A stretch of 64,000 bases of DNA, from contig JAWKTM010000031.1 in the NCBI GenBank assembly GCA_041399085.1, forward strand, positions 17,966 to 81,965. Reading direction: 5' to 3'. Shown here in pieces: positions 44,501 through 53,656 of this stretch. Made by a program: the position numbers and the translations under genes. Position 1 is the stretch's first letter, and each line of letters opens with the position of its first letter. The notes below the pieces were generated by a model. It saw only the letters and a program-made list of their open reading frames with translations, had not been told where the DNA came from and made no database searches. The DNA is from JAWKTM01 sp041399085. GTDB taxonomy: Bacteria > Planctomycetota > Planctomycetia > Pirellulales > Pirellulaceae.

Positions 44501-46525
44501 AGTACCGACAATTTCTTCGACGTGTTGGCCAACGATCTGATTACGCCCGACAGCGGCGAGACTTTGCGAGTGGCCTCGCTGGGTACGCCCAGCGCCGGCG
44601 GTTCCGTTCGCATCGGTTCGAGCGGCACGCACGTGTTGTACACGCCGGCTTCGGGACTAACGGGACAAGAGACGTTTACCTATACCGTGAGCGATGGCAA
44701 CGGCGGAACGTCAACCGCCACGGTCACGGTCAACGGGGTCCCCGCGAACGATCCACCGACGGTCGTCAACGAGTCGTTCACCGTGCAGGAAGACGCCGCT
44801 CAGGCTTCGTTCGATGTGCTGGCAAACGACTCGACGGCCGATGCGGGCGAGACGCTGACGATTGCGTCGGTCGGCACGGCTTCGCAGGGCGGGCAGGTAT
44901 CGCTCTCCACCAACAAGCTGCAACTGCAATACAAGCCGGCGGCGAATTTCTCTGGCACGGAAACCGTAACGTATGTCGTGGACGATAGTCGCGGCGGGAC
45001 GGCTACCGGTACCGCGACTTTCACCGTCACCGGCGTGAATGATCCACCCACGGCAACCGACGATACGTTGACGGCGCTCAGCGGAACGGCCGCAACCGTG
45101 CTGGACGTATTGGCCAACGACTCGATCGTGCCGGACACCGGCGAAACGTTGACCATTACCAACGTGTCCGCGACAACCAATGGTGGAACGGTCGCGATCA
45201 CGAACAACGGCACACGCGTCTCATACACTCCGCCCAACGGCACGTTTGAAGGAACCGATACGTTCACTTACACAATCAGCGACGGGAACGGCGGCACCGA
45301 TACGGCTTCGGTAACGGTCAACGTGCTGGACTATACGCCTCGCGACATTGGCGGAGTGATAACCACCGACAGTTCAGTCGGCATGGGGCTGGCCGGATTC
45401 GAGATTTCGCTGAGTGGTACCGATACGTTTGGCGAAACCGTTTCCATGACCGCGATGACCGGCGCCGATGGCAAGTACGTGTTCAATGATCTCGCGCCGG
45501 GCAACTACACGCTGACGCGAACCAGTCTGCCGTTCCTCACCGGCGGCGATGAAACGTTGCAAGTCAACTCGGGCGAGAACGATTCGGACAGCCTCAACAA
45601 TTCGTTCACCGAGCCGTCGCGGCGAGCCGAATTCATCGACGTTCGCGACTTTCTCGGTTCCACGCCACAGCAGACGATCATGGCGGCCGTGACCCCTGGA
45701 GCCGCCAGCGACGGGCAGGCGTGGTACCGGATGACGGGCAGCGGCTGGACCGGCATCAGCAATGTCGAAGTGCAGCTTTCCGCTGATCTGTCGATCGTGA
45801 CGATCAACGCCACTCGCAACGGAACGGCCGTGCAAGCGACCTTGAGCGGTCGCGATGCCCGGGCCGTACAGTTCCTCGGCCAAGACGGAAACGATCGTCT
45901 GCTTCGCATCGCGGGTCCCGCTTCGGCGATCAACTTCCAGCCGGTTACCTCCACCGCCAGTACGCAGGCGGCCGCGGAAGGCGAAGCCGATTCGACCGCG
46001 GGCGGCGTGGCGGCGGCCTTCGCCGTGGCTTCCAATGACACGACGACCAGCGGCAACTCAGCGGCCTCGAACACGAGCAACGCCTCGGCGAGCCTGACGG
46101 CCGAAGGCGAATCCAACGACTCGGCATCGATTGCTCTCGCCTATTCGGCCGCGACGAATTCCGCTCCCCAAGCGTCGGTCAACACGGTCACGTCGACCGC
46201 GCTCGCCGACAATTCGTTAGATCGTTCGAGCAACCCGTTGATGTCGCTAACCGCCAGCTCGTCGTTGTTCGACAACTCGTTGCTGCCCTATGACACCGTC
46301 AACTATTCGACCGACTCGAACCCAGGCGACCAATCGGCCGGCACGAGTCTCGATTCGACCAACGCGTCGCTGGCTCCCGATTTCGTGGACGAAGCGATTG
46401 CCGAAGGCGACAGCGACGATGCCCAGGATTGGCGATATGACTCGGCCGAAATCGAGTCGGATTCGGACGAAGATCTCAATGCGGCGTTGGACGAGTTGTT
46501 CGGAACGGAACTGGCGGAAAGCTAA
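41513..46525 (+). CDS. giant LEPR-type secreted protein: thioredoxin-like, cyclophilin, Ig/cadherin repeats, Cna_B-like
   Basis: 1,670 residues. A basic N-terminus and LRFEPLEGRLMMAADLG mark it as a large exported planctomycete protein. Near residues 90-180 a thioredoxin-like domain has FYGAFWCPHCRDQKALF, with a CPHC active site as in VKOR-linked thioredoxins, and the cis-Pro region ISTFPTWEF. Residues 226-380 are a cyclophilin with the catalytic set in FHRVINNFVIQFGDP (Arg, Phe, Gln). Ig/cadherin-like repeats follow; at least four carry the VLANDS/FTYTVSDG pattern. A Cna_B/SdrD-like module (GLAGFEISLSGTDTFGE, DGKYVFNDLAPGNYTLTR) comes next. The Ser/Ala/Asp-rich C-terminus ends DEDLNAALDELFGTELAES. 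It is likely surface-attached or released, with disulfide and prolyl isomerase activity. Confidence 0.85.
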   Translation: MSMNKSILGRRTARQRDHRRKLLRERSLGGHLRFEPLEGRLMMAADLGFSSNDQSLLDYQQATQSASQQSALAAEGEALVAEGEDAPDLVAFAKALAAANVKFYGAFWCPHCRDQKALFEDGKNYLPYIEVSNPDRTLNQTGIDNNISTFPTWEFPGGQRVTGTQTLETLSQLSGVAIPTSSNPSFVTIPDTTVAIGSPMHIVVDAYDPNGNPLTITATSSNPSVVSATVSQSNPSLKVDVHNFGEMVFQLFEDKAPRAVGRVEDLVSSGFYDAANNDPDIGFHRVINNFVIQFGDPTGTGGGGSSLGDFDDQYNTDLQHNRTGVLSYAKSSDDTNDSQMFVTEGAQRSLDFNHSIVGQLMEGEAVRQAISNVTTDANDKPTTAVVIDSMSIFDDQENGLVLLKATGGTGTADVTVTVTDSEGNSVSQVVKVTVVADTSNSAPFLADISTLSTPVNTPITFNLQSTDVEGDAVFYDAAKSGNVDYTFDINNDTGAVTVTPPTGFTGAMQVLVGVRGATAADTVDQFDTQLVTINVTSGAPTGIDLLANSDTGISNSDNITNASTLQFQVTGVQSGALVKIKAGGTVIGQATASSSTVTIPTTNLAALGDGTHTITATQTVSNVESAASPSISVTLDTTVPSAFTSTAPTQVNAGQNLNYNVQHSEEGTNGFRYSLTNTPTGATINETTGVVTWTPTANQIGNRTFQVVATDAAGNTATQAVNVEVVGEVLAQFRLEATDEQGNPITAVNVGDEFLLNIYVEDLRGLQGTGLFAAYLDVIAQNGLIEPVDTSPITHATDYIISATGTVASAGVIDELGGAANSQTPFGPEERLLATVRYVATASGTEVIDGDPADSFPASDTLFYGGTSPVPTSQISYGSESIQILLGFGANDDVFNFDEDTSNNTLDVLANDRTESGAALTVTAVGSTSNGGTVTIASDGKSLRYTPAANYNGEEFFTYTVSDGGNTTDTATVIVQVQPVNDPPTAVNDTFTAQQGSTDNFFDVLANDLITPDSGETLRVASLGTPSAGGSVRIGSSGTHVLYTPASGLTGQETFTYTVSDGNGGTSTATVTVNGVPANDPPTVVNESFTVQEDAAQASFDVLANDSTADAGETLTIASVGTASQGGQVSLSTNKLQLQYKPAANFSGTETVTYVVDDSRGGTATGTATFTVTGVNDPPTATDDTLTALSGTAATVLDVLANDSIVPDTGETLTITNVSATTNGGTVAITNNGTRVSYTPPNGTFEGTDTFTYTISDGNGGTDTASVTVNVLDYTPRDIGGVITTDSSVGMGLAGFEISLSGTDTFGETVSMTAMTGADGKYVFNDLAPGNYTLTRTSLPFLTGGDETLQVNSGENDSDSLNNSFTEPSRRAEFIDVRDFLGSTPQQTIMAAVTPGAASDGQAWYRMTGSGWTGISNVEVQLSADLSIVTINATRNGTAVQATLSGRDARAVQFLGQDGNDRLLRIAGPASAINFQPVTSTASTQAAAEGEADSTAGGVAAAFAVASNDTTTSGNSAASNTSNASASLTAEGESNDSASIALAYSAATNSAPQASVNTVTSTALADNSLDRSSNPLMSLTASSSLFDNSLLPYDTVNYSTDSNPGDQSAGTSLDSTNASLAPDFVDEAIAEGDSDDAQDWRYDSAEIESDSDEDLNAALDELFGTELAES

Positions 46526-46602
46526 TCGCCCTCCGCTATGAATTTGGACTGCGGTGATTTATCACCGCTTTCATCCTAGGCCGAAGCATCGCGCGGCCGC
46601 GA

Positions 46603-48966
46603 TCAATCGGCTTCCGCTGCCGATTCCATCCAATCCACTAATCCAACGTCGATATATTGGCCACCGCCCGTTTGACGGCAATGCACGGCCAATACATTGC
46701 GACCCTGGCGGACCATGCTGGCGGCGTTGGCAAGCGATATCTCCTCGTAGCTGGTTGTGTATCCTTTCACATCCAATATCTGCTTGCCATTAAGAAATAC
46801 CTGCGCGTCCTCGTCATGGTGGATTCGCAATGTCAATTGTGTTATCGACTCCGTGGCCTCGAACTCCCGCCGCAGCCAAATATCGCTGCCATTCCACTCG
46901 GTACGAACCACACTGCCCGGAGTGCCTTTCGTTCCAAATCCACCCGGCCCGGATTTCCAATCGCTGTCGCGGAAATCAGGCTGTTCCCATCCGTCCACGG
47001 GTTTTGACGTCGTATACCGCCAAGCTTGCGGCGCGCGTTCGCTCGTCGGAATCAACACGGTGCGAATGGGTGGCGGCGCGTAGAGCTTAGCATGCAATTT
47101 GGCCAAAGACTTCGCATCCATCTTTACTAGTTTGCGGTCGTAGGTCATCAGCCCATTTACTTCGCCTTCGACATCCGTTGTTTGTGTGTAAATGGCCGCG
47201 GCCAGGCCTTCGCCAACGAGAGGGCGCAACTGTTGTACGAGCTGATCGTAGTGATTCCGCAACTCTTCGGCCGAATGGTAGGTCCGATAACCCCAATTGC
47301 CGTCTTTCAGCCATAAGTGACCTTCGACCGGCCATCCCAAGCCGCCGAACTCACCCAGCACCACGGCTCGTCGCGGTTCGGGCTGCGGCATGTCGGGACC
47401 GGGATACTTGTGCATGTCGTGCATGTCGCCGCCGCCCCGGTCCTGCCAACCGCTCGGCCCATCGACCAACCGAGTCGGATCCAGTTGCTTGGTCCAGTCC
47501 AAAATCTCGTTCGTCTTGAACTGTCCCCAGCCCTCGTTGAATGGCACCCAAGTTACGATCGACGGATGATTGTCGAGCGCCTTGACGATTCGCTGCCATT
47601 CACGGCGGTAATTCGCCTCCGAGGCATCCGTTCGCTGGATGTCTGGCTCGCCAGGGCGAATGTGCCGATCACCATTGGGCATGTCCTGCCATACTAACAA
47701 TCCCAGTCGATCACACCAGTAATACCACCGCGCCGGCTCGACCTTCACATGTTTGCGACACATGTTAAAACCGAACGCTTTCGTCATTTCGATATCATAA
47801 CGCAAAGCCTCGTCGGTTGGCGCTGTGTATAAACCATCAGGCCACCAGCCTTGATCCAGCGGGCCAAATTGAAAGAGCGGCCGATCGTTCAGAAATAAGC
47901 GATTGAACCCGTCTTCGGCCTGCTTAACCTCGATTTTCCGTACCCCAAAATAGCCCAGGCAGCGGTCCTTATTCCCGCCGTCTTCCAGCATTACCACCAT
48001 GTCATATAAGTACGGCGCGTCGGGTGACCAAAGTTGCGGTTTGTCTAGCGTTAAAACAATCGGTTTTCCGACCTCCGTCGCGGGACTCATCACTTGCAAT
48101 TCGTCGTCGAGTGCAAAGCCAGCACGTTTCTCGTTCCCGTCCGACTTGGACCGATCCCAGGCTTGGAAAACGCCGGCCCGAACCGTCGCATTCTTTGACG
48201 CCCCCTCGACATCGACGCTCACGGTGACTTGTCCCGTAGCAATATCCGTCGTGACATCGTAGGAACGAATGTAAACACGCGGTACGGACTCCAACCAGAC
48301 CGTCTGCCAAATGCCAGTGACAGATGTGTAGAAGATGCCTTTCGGATTTTGGACTTGTTTGCCACGCGGCTGCCAATGAGTATCCGTCGGATCCCACACA
48401 GCGACCACCAACTCTTGGCCGCCCGCTGGATTCACCTGATCGTCCAATTGATAGGCGATCAAGGCGTCGGTAATGTCAAATGAGAATGGATCGTAGCCAC
48501 CCTGATGCTCGCCCACGAATTTCCCGTTAACCCACACTTGCGTGACCCAATCGACAGCGCCGAAATGCAATAACAGCCGACCGTCGTTCTCCATCTTCGG
48601 AATATCGAACTGCCGGCGATACCATAAGCGATTGTCGGGGCCAACCGTCTTTTTGACACCGCTGAGCGCCGACTCGATGCAAAAGGGCACCAAGATCTGT
48701 CCGTCATATTCTTGTGGCTGCCTGGCGTCTCGGGCGGCAATTGCATAATCCCACAGTCCGTTCAGATTTGTCCATTCCCGCCGTCGCATTTGTGGTCGAG
48801 GATATTCGGGCAGCACCTCGTCAGGCGAAACCTCCGCGGCCCAGCGAGTGACTAGCGGACTTTCGGCCCGCTTCCAATCCGCCGCCGAGGCGTGATTCTC
48901 CGTCGAGGCAATTAACACTGCCGCACAACACACCGAGATGGCCGCCCAGCTAACAATCCGTCTCAT
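46603..48966 (-). CDS. secreted glycoside hydrolase family 2 enzyme
   Basis: 787 residues with a signal peptide (MRRIVSWAAISVCCAAVLIA, mature near ASA-ADW). Sugar-binding domain: LWYRRQFDIPKMENDGRLLL and WVTQVWVNGKFVGEHQGGYD. An Ig-like domain follows, then the TIM barrel with acid/base Glu in WVPFNEGWGQ (about 476) and nucleophile Glu in VVLGEFGGLGW (about 535). A final beta-sandwich (TLRIHHDEDAQVFLNGKQIL) closes it. GH2 enzymes remove beta-galactosyl, mannosyl, glucuronyl or similar residues; the specificity cannot be read from sequence alone. With the sulfatase downstream it fits breakdown of sulfated polysaccharide. The neighbouring genes lie on the same strand. Confidence 0.9.
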   Translation of the reverse strand: MRRIVSWAAISVCCAAVLIASTENHASAADWKRAESPLVTRWAAEVSPDEVLPEYPRPQMRRREWTNLNGLWDYAIAARDARQPQEYDGQILVPFCIESALSGVKKTVGPDNRLWYRRQFDIPKMENDGRLLLHFGAVDWVTQVWVNGKFVGEHQGGYDPFSFDITDALIAYQLDDQVNPAGGQELVVAVWDPTDTHWQPRGKQVQNPKGIFYTSVTGIWQTVWLESVPRVYIRSYDVTTDIATGQVTVSVDVEGASKNATVRAGVFQAWDRSKSDGNEKRAGFALDDELQVMSPATEVGKPIVLTLDKPQLWSPDAPYLYDMVVMLEDGGNKDRCLGYFGVRKIEVKQAEDGFNRLFLNDRPLFQFGPLDQGWWPDGLYTAPTDEALRYDIEMTKAFGFNMCRKHVKVEPARWYYWCDRLGLLVWQDMPNGDRHIRPGEPDIQRTDASEANYRREWQRIVKALDNHPSIVTWVPFNEGWGQFKTNEILDWTKQLDPTRLVDGPSGWQDRGGGDMHDMHKYPGPDMPQPEPRRAVVLGEFGGLGWPVEGHLWLKDGNWGYRTYHSAEELRNHYDQLVQQLRPLVGEGLAAAIYTQTTDVEGEVNGLMTYDRKLVKMDAKSLAKLHAKLYAPPPIRTVLIPTSERAPQAWRYTTSKPVDGWEQPDFRDSDWKSGPGGFGTKGTPGSVVRTEWNGSDIWLRREFEATESITQLTLRIHHDEDAQVFLNGKQILDVKGYTTSYEEISLANAASMVRQGRNVLAVHCRQTGGGQYIDVGLVDWMESAAEAD

Positions 48967-49022
48967 TATCCGCCTCTAGTTTTCTCGTCGAGATTCGCCC
49001 AAACCGTGTCGCTGAGTGAGCA

Positions 49023-50207
49023 CTACTGATCCAAGAAAGTTTGGTTCGCGGCGGCTACGCTGGCGCCGGGATTAAACGCGTATCCTTGCTCGGCCAGGAT
49101 CTGCTCCAAAGCGCTGAGGAACAGCAACACATTGTTCTGTCGCGAAGCGTATCCCATCAAACCGATGCGCCACACTTTGCCTTTGAATGCTCCCAGTCCG
49201 CCGCCGATTTCAATGTTGAAGCGGTTTAGCAAGGCCGAACGCACTTGAGCGTCGTCGACGCCGTCCGGCACCCGCACGGCGTTCAGCATCGGCAGTTGAT
49301 GCCCTTCTTGTGCCGTATACCCAATCCCGATGGCGGCCAGGCCGGCCTTCAACGCTCGGTGGTTCTTCATGTGACGAGCGTGAACTTTGTCCAGCCCTTC
49401 TTCCATCAAGATTTGCAGCGCTTCATATAAACCGTAAGTCATATTGATCGGCGCGGTGTGATGATAGACTCGCTCGGTCCCCCAATAGTTTGCCAGCATC
49501 GTTACGTCCAGATACCAACTCTGAACCTTGGTCTTGCGATTCATTACCACATCCATGGCCGCGGGGCTGAAGGACACCGGTGCCAGACCTGGCGGGCAGC
49601 TTAGGCATTTTTGCGTCCCCGAGTAGATCGCGTCGATCCGCCAGCCATCCACGTCCACCGGCACGCCTCCCAGCGAAGTGACAGAATCGACTAACAGCAA
49701 TGCGCCCGCGTCGTGGACGACTTGTGAGATTTCTTCCAACGGTTGCCACGCGCCAGTTGAAGTCTCGGCCATCACAATACCCACGACCTTGGCCTTGGTC
49801 TGGGACAACGCTTGACGAACTTCGTCGGCCGTAAAGACTTCGCCCCACGGTCGTTCCAGTTTGGTGACCTTCGCCCCGGAGCGTTCGGCCACGTCGGCCA
49901 TCCGCGAGCCAAATACGCCGTTGACGCAGACAATCATCGCATCGCCCGGCTCGATCAGATTCACGACACACGTTTCCATGCCGGCGGAACCCGTGCCGCT
50001 GATCGCCATCGTCATTGGGTTCTGGGTGTTGAACAGCTTACGCAGCGAATCTTGCAAGCCGTTCATCAATTGCAGGTAGACAGGATCCAAATGCCCAAGC
50101 GTCGGTTTGGCCAACGCCGCCAACACGCGCGGATGCACGTCGCTCGGCCCAGGGCCCATTAAAGTACGAACGGGCGGTTGGAAGGAAGGAACTGCAAGCG
50201 AACTCAT
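49023..50207 (-). CDS. class V PLP aminotransferase (alanine-glyoxylate / serine-glyoxylate type)
   Basis: 394 residues, normal for the family. The N-terminus LMGPGPSDVHPRVLAALAKP and GHLDPVYLQLMNGLQDSLR is the standard opening. Further motifs are AISGTGSAGMETCVVNLIEPG, TSTGAWQPLEEI, LLVDSVTSLGGVPVDVDGWR and the PLP lysine in YSGTQKCLSCPPGLAPVSFS (about K199). It transfers an amino group from alanine or serine to glyoxylate, in photorespiratory-like or glycine metabolism. The exact donor is uncertain. The MmgE/PrpD gene precedes it on the same strand 80 bp away, but no shared pathway is obvious. Confidence 0.92.
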   Translation of the reverse strand: MSSLAVPSFQPPVRTLMGPGPSDVHPRVLAALAKPTLGHLDPVYLQLMNGLQDSLRKLFNTQNPMTMAISGTGSAGMETCVVNLIEPGDAMIVCVNGVFGSRMADVAERSGAKVTKLERPWGEVFTADEVRQALSQTKAKVVGIVMAETSTGAWQPLEEISQVVHDAGALLLVDSVTSLGGVPVDVDGWRIDAIYSGTQKCLSCPPGLAPVSFSPAAMDVVMNRKTKVQSWYLDVTMLANYWGTERVYHHTAPINMTYGLYEALQILMEEGLDKVHARHMKNHRALKAGLAAIGIGYTAQEGHQLPMLNAVRVPDGVDDAQVRSALLNRFNIEIGGGLGAFKGKVWRIGLMGYASRQNNVLLFLSALEQILAEQGYAFNPGASVAAANQTFLDQ

Positions 50208-50287
50208 GGATCGGCTCCGTGGGGATTGACGCGTGGGGAATCGAGCCCGCTATCGTACCCCAGATGCCGCTGGCGACAATCGGCGTC

Positions 50288-51805
50288 CTACCCGCTCGAC
50301 AACTCGAAAGCGTATAGCTCGCGGACCTGTTCGGAGCTCTTATCGGCGAGATGGGTCACGCGATCAACCAGTTGCTCGGGGTCCGGCACGCCGCGTTCGA
50401 CCAGCCGATCGAACTTGTAGCGCAGCAGCAACGCGAGCTCGCGGTCGTCGCCACGCGCGTGTCCGGTGGGATACATCACAAGCTCGCCGCCCAGCGTTCC
50501 AAGCGTCGCGTGTTCGATCTCTAGCGATGTTGGAATCCCATCGGGATAGCGAACATCAAACTCGGCGCCGCCATGTTCGAACTCGATCTTGTCCATCAGT
50601 CGCCGAGTCAGTGGATCGAACAAGGCGCGATCGTCGTAATCGTCCGGCATCAACATCAGCTCGCGCCATCCGGCGCGGCCCGACTGCAATGCCTTGCGCA
50701 GCAGCGTGGCGACGATGTAAACCATCGAGTGATCGGCGCTCTGCCGAGTGCGCGGATCGCGTTTAGCCGGATCGCCGATGATGCTGAACGCCGGTTCGTA
50801 GATCGTAATTCGCACGCGCCGAATCGCGGCCTCGTCGGCCAACAACTCGGGATGCCTCACGAGCAAGTCGATCAGCCCCTGGATCGCACCCGCGCTTTGG
50901 TGCTCGTACAATCCCAGCTTGAAGTGCATCCCCATCACGGCAAAATCATCGCCGGCGGTGGCCAGCGTCAAATCGAACGGACTCGTCCCGCGGCGCTGCG
51001 GCGGCTCGAACAAACAAAACACCGCCTGCGGATTGCGAAACACGTCGGCCGGTCCCACGAACCCGCGCATCGCCCGCTCGGCACACAACACGGCCGCCTC
51101 GGCGCTAATCGCGGCCGACGCCCCTTTGGAATCGGAAAGCTGGTGTCCGGCCCGGATCGCGCGGAACGGAACATAATGAGCCACGACCATTCCGATGGCC
51201 GATTCAATCTGAGCCGCCGTCGCGCCTCGCAAGGCGCCGTAGACCGCCGCCGAAGCAATCGCTCCGTGTAGCACATGGTCGATCTTGTGATCCTTCAGCG
51301 CGAAGACTTCCGCCAACCGACCGCGGATTTCGTCCAAGCACAGCATGGCCAGCGCGAGCCGACGTCCATCGGCCTGCATGGCTTGAGCCGCCGCGACCGC
51401 CACGGGATAAAAGTCGTTGTGCCCAAATTCGCCGCGCGTGTATCCCGTGCGCGGGTTGTAGCCGAAATTCGTTCCGTTGGCGTCCAGTTCGCGAACCGCG
51501 CTGCAGTTCGCCGCCACCGCCTTCTCCGGTTTGACTTGACGGCTCGATCCGAAGCACGTCGCTCCGGCCTCGCGATCGCCACACGGGTAGGCCATCGCTT
51601 CGTCACGCAACACGCACGGCGCGTTCATTCGCTCCGTCAGCGCGGCGACGGCACAAGCGACGCTGTCCGCGTGAAACTGCTCGAGCTTTTCCCACACCAC
51701 GTCATCCGGCTTAGCCGAATCGCCGTGGATAAAGTCGATCGCATATTGTCCCAAGCCGCGTGCTTGATTCTCGTCGCATGCGAGCGTCACATACTGATTC
51801 GCCAT
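50288..51805 (-). CDS. MmgE/PrpD family protein (2-methylcitrate dehydratase-like)
   Basis: The start at ATG 51805 (MANQYVTLACDENQARGLGQ) gives 505 residues; a start ten codons earlier adds unconserved sequence. Features include YAIDFIHGDSAKPDDVVWEK, GYTRGEFGHNDFYPVAVAAA, ALMLCLDEIRG-type helices (LALAMLCLDEIRGRLAEVF), HKIDHVLHGAIASAAVYGAL, RAGHQLSDSKGASAAISAEA and KLGLYEHQSAGAIQGLIDLL. PrpD-type enzymes dehydrate 2-methylcitrate, and relatives act on other hydroxy acids. No prpB or prpC is nearby, so assignment to the methylcitrate cycle is not supported. Many family members are uncharacterised. Confidence 0.85.
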   Translation of the reverse strand: MANQYVTLACDENQARGLGQYAIDFIHGDSAKPDDVVWEKLEQFHADSVACAVAALTERMNAPCVLRDEAMAYPCGDREAGATCFGSSRQVKPEKAVAANCSAVRELDANGTNFGYNPRTGYTRGEFGHNDFYPVAVAAAQAMQADGRRLALAMLCLDEIRGRLAEVFALKDHKIDHVLHGAIASAAVYGALRGATAAQIESAIGMVVAHYVPFRAIRAGHQLSDSKGASAAISAEAAVLCAERAMRGFVGPADVFRNPQAVFCLFEPPQRRGTSPFDLTLATAGDDFAVMGMHFKLGLYEHQSAGAIQGLIDLLVRHPELLADEAAIRRVRITIYEPAFSIIGDPAKRDPRTRQSADHSMVYIVATLLRKALQSGRAGWRELMLMPDDYDDRALFDPLTRRLMDKIEFEHGGAEFDVRYPDGIPTSLEIEHATLGTLGGELVMYPTGHARGDDRELALLLRYKFDRLVERGVPDPEQLVDRVTHLADKSSEQVRELYAFELSSG

Positions 51806-51909
51806 CTCCGGCTCTCCGTGTCGGCCTAAACACACGGAACAGGATAACGCGAACCGTGGTGTCGCAAAACGGCCTCATACGTTGACCTGTAGTTTTGGGT
51901 TGGCGTCGG

Positions 51910-53469
51910 CTACTGCTTCGCGCCGTCCGCCTTTCGAGACCCGTCGATGATCCGCTGAACTTGCCGCAAGTAGTCGGCGTAGAACGGCGTGATGCCCGGC
52001 GAATCGCGTTGCTGATCGACGATCTTTTGTAGCCCGTCGAGCGACAACTGTTTCCGGCCACGCAAGGCCGCCGTCATGATGTCGAGCCCAATTTGCGGGT
52101 CTTCCGCCGTGCGGCCTTGGTCCGCCGCGTCTTCGATCCACCCGTCCAGCGCGGTTCGAAGGCGTTTCAGCGCCGCTTGATGTTGGGGATCGGTCGATTC
52201 GGCCAAGTTGTGAATTTCATAAGGATCGTCGTCGATCATGTATAACTCTTCAGCCGGCATCGTCATATCAAACAATCGATCTTGGACCGCATCCAGTTTG
52301 CCTTGTTCGTGCAACTCGCGCATTAACCCAATCATGGGATAGCTAGACTCTTTGTACAGGTTGATATTGAGCAGCGGGCGGTCGGGCGTAAAGTTGCGTA
52401 TGTAGCGGTATTGTTTGTCGCGCGCCGTGCGAATGCGGAACGAAGTCATATCACAACGGTCGCGACTGGCGAACGCATACTCACGCGGCTCGGCGGCTTG
52501 CGGGCCGAGAAACACTTGGCCTTGCATTTTCTCGGGCTTTTTCAAGCCGGCGAGCGCCAACGTGGTGGCCGTGATGTCGATCGACGCGGTCAAATTCTCG
52601 TTAACCGTTCCCGGTTCGTATCCAGCCGGCTGAGTTAACGTCGGCGGAATGTAAAGAATCATGGGGATTCGCAATCCCGAGTCATAACACCATTGTTTGC
52701 CTCGCATATGAGCTCGGCCGTGATCGCCGAACATAAAGATGATGGTATTGTCGGCCAGCCCATCGGCTTCGAGTTGCTTCAGCACCCGACCGATTAGTCC
52801 ATCGACTTCCGTAATTTCATCCAGATACTCGGCCCAATCCTTGCGCGCGGCGGGATGATCCGGATAGTAGGGCGGCAGTTTCACTTTCGCGGGATCCGCC
52901 TTCGCGGGCGCTCCCCAACCGCGATGCGATTGGCTGAAATTAATCTGAGCGTAGAACGGTTGCCGCTGTTTCAGCTCTTCCCACTTATCGCCCTGAAACG
53001 GCTTGCCAGGAAACTTGAAATTCCAATCGGTCTTGCCCGTGCCGAACTTTTTGCCGTTCATCGAAGTGATGTTTGCCGTGAAGTAACCGGCGTCTTGCAG
53101 CCAATGCGTGACCGGTCGAACTCCGTCGGGCAACATCTGTTTCTGGTCGGCGTTCGTGCGATGCTGGTGAGCGCCAATGGTGATGGGATACATTCCGGTG
53201 CAGAAACCCGAACGGCTGGTCGAGCAAACCGGCGTCACGGTGAACGCGCGCGAGTAGCGAACGCCGCGGCGAGCCAGATCGTCCAGCACCGGCGTCCAAA
53301 CCTGCTCGGTTCCGTAACATCCGAGCTCCGGCCCCATATCTTCCGTAATGAGCCATAACACATTGGGACGTTCCGCGGCGTGCGACACCGTGCTGTGAGA
53401 GTCGGAAAATTGCAACGCGACGGCAAGCAAGGATGTCGTGAGCAGGGGCAACGCACGAAACAGTCTCAT
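51910..53469 (-). CDS. secreted sulfatase (alkaline phosphatase superfamily)
   Basis: The start at ATG 53469 (MRLFRALPLLTTSLLAVALQ) gives 519 residues with a signal peptide, mature after SHAAERPN; the longer upstream frame runs into a palindromic repeat and is rejected. Metal site: VLWLITEDMGPELGCYG. Formylglycine motif: VCSTSRSGFCTG with C82, where CxPSR is usual (Thr replaces Pro). Other residues are ITIGAHQHR, TIIFMFGDHGRAHMRGKQWCYD (Asp/His metal ligands, then the conserved Lys) and YELYMIDDDPYEIHNLAES-like ending motifs (EELYMIDDDPYEIHNLA). It removes sulfate from polysaccharide outside the cytoplasm after activation. Its neighbour, the M1 peptidase, is on the same strand. Confidence 0.9.
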   Translation of the reverse strand: MRLFRALPLLTTSLLAVALQFSDSHSTVSHAAERPNVLWLITEDMGPELGCYGTEQVWTPVLDDLARRGVRYSRAFTVTPVCSTSRSGFCTGMYPITIGAHQHRTNADQKQMLPDGVRPVTHWLQDAGYFTANITSMNGKKFGTGKTDWNFKFPGKPFQGDKWEELKQRQPFYAQINFSQSHRGWGAPAKADPAKVKLPPYYPDHPAARKDWAEYLDEITEVDGLIGRVLKQLEADGLADNTIIFMFGDHGRAHMRGKQWCYDSGLRIPMILYIPPTLTQPAGYEPGTVNENLTASIDITATTLALAGLKKPEKMQGQVFLGPQAAEPREYAFASRDRCDMTSFRIRTARDKQYRYIRNFTPDRPLLNINLYKESSYPMIGLMRELHEQGKLDAVQDRLFDMTMPAEELYMIDDDPYEIHNLAESTDPQHQAALKRLRTALDGWIEDAADQGRTAEDPQIGLDIMTAALRGRKQLSLDGLQKIVDQQRDSPGITPFYADYLRQVQRIIDGSRKADGAKQ

Positions 53470-53523
53470 GGCATTCAATGTAATCATTATCAACCTAATT
53501 GCTATTCGAGGAGGGATATCGTG

Positions 53524-53611
53524 AGTATGGCCTTCGGCCAAACCAAAATACGCGGCCCAAGTTCCTGGGGCGTTGCCCCAGGCTACGGTGCCAAAGGCCG
53601 TTGGCCATAAG
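53524..53611. repeat. palindromic intergenic element with three small hairpins
   Basis: Three stems lie in order: GGCC-TTC-GGCC (53529-53539), CCTGGGGC-GTT-GCCCCAGG (53564-53582, perfect) and GGCC-GTT-GGCC (53596-53606). The outer arms tatGGCC (53526) and GGCCata (53603) are complementary, so the block can also fold as one structure. A further tatggccgtt follows at 53632. It fills most of the gap between the M1 peptidase and sulfatase genes. I recall similar palindromic intergenic elements in planctomycetes but could not check this. Confidence 0.6.
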
Positions 53612-53656
53612 ACTTGCAACTAATTGAAGGGTATGGCCGTTAAACGAACAGACTCC

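Noticed and set aside
53470..53619. Longer N-terminus for the sulfatase (to 53619)
   Set aside because: Falls in the palindromic repeat; the signal peptide starts at 53469.
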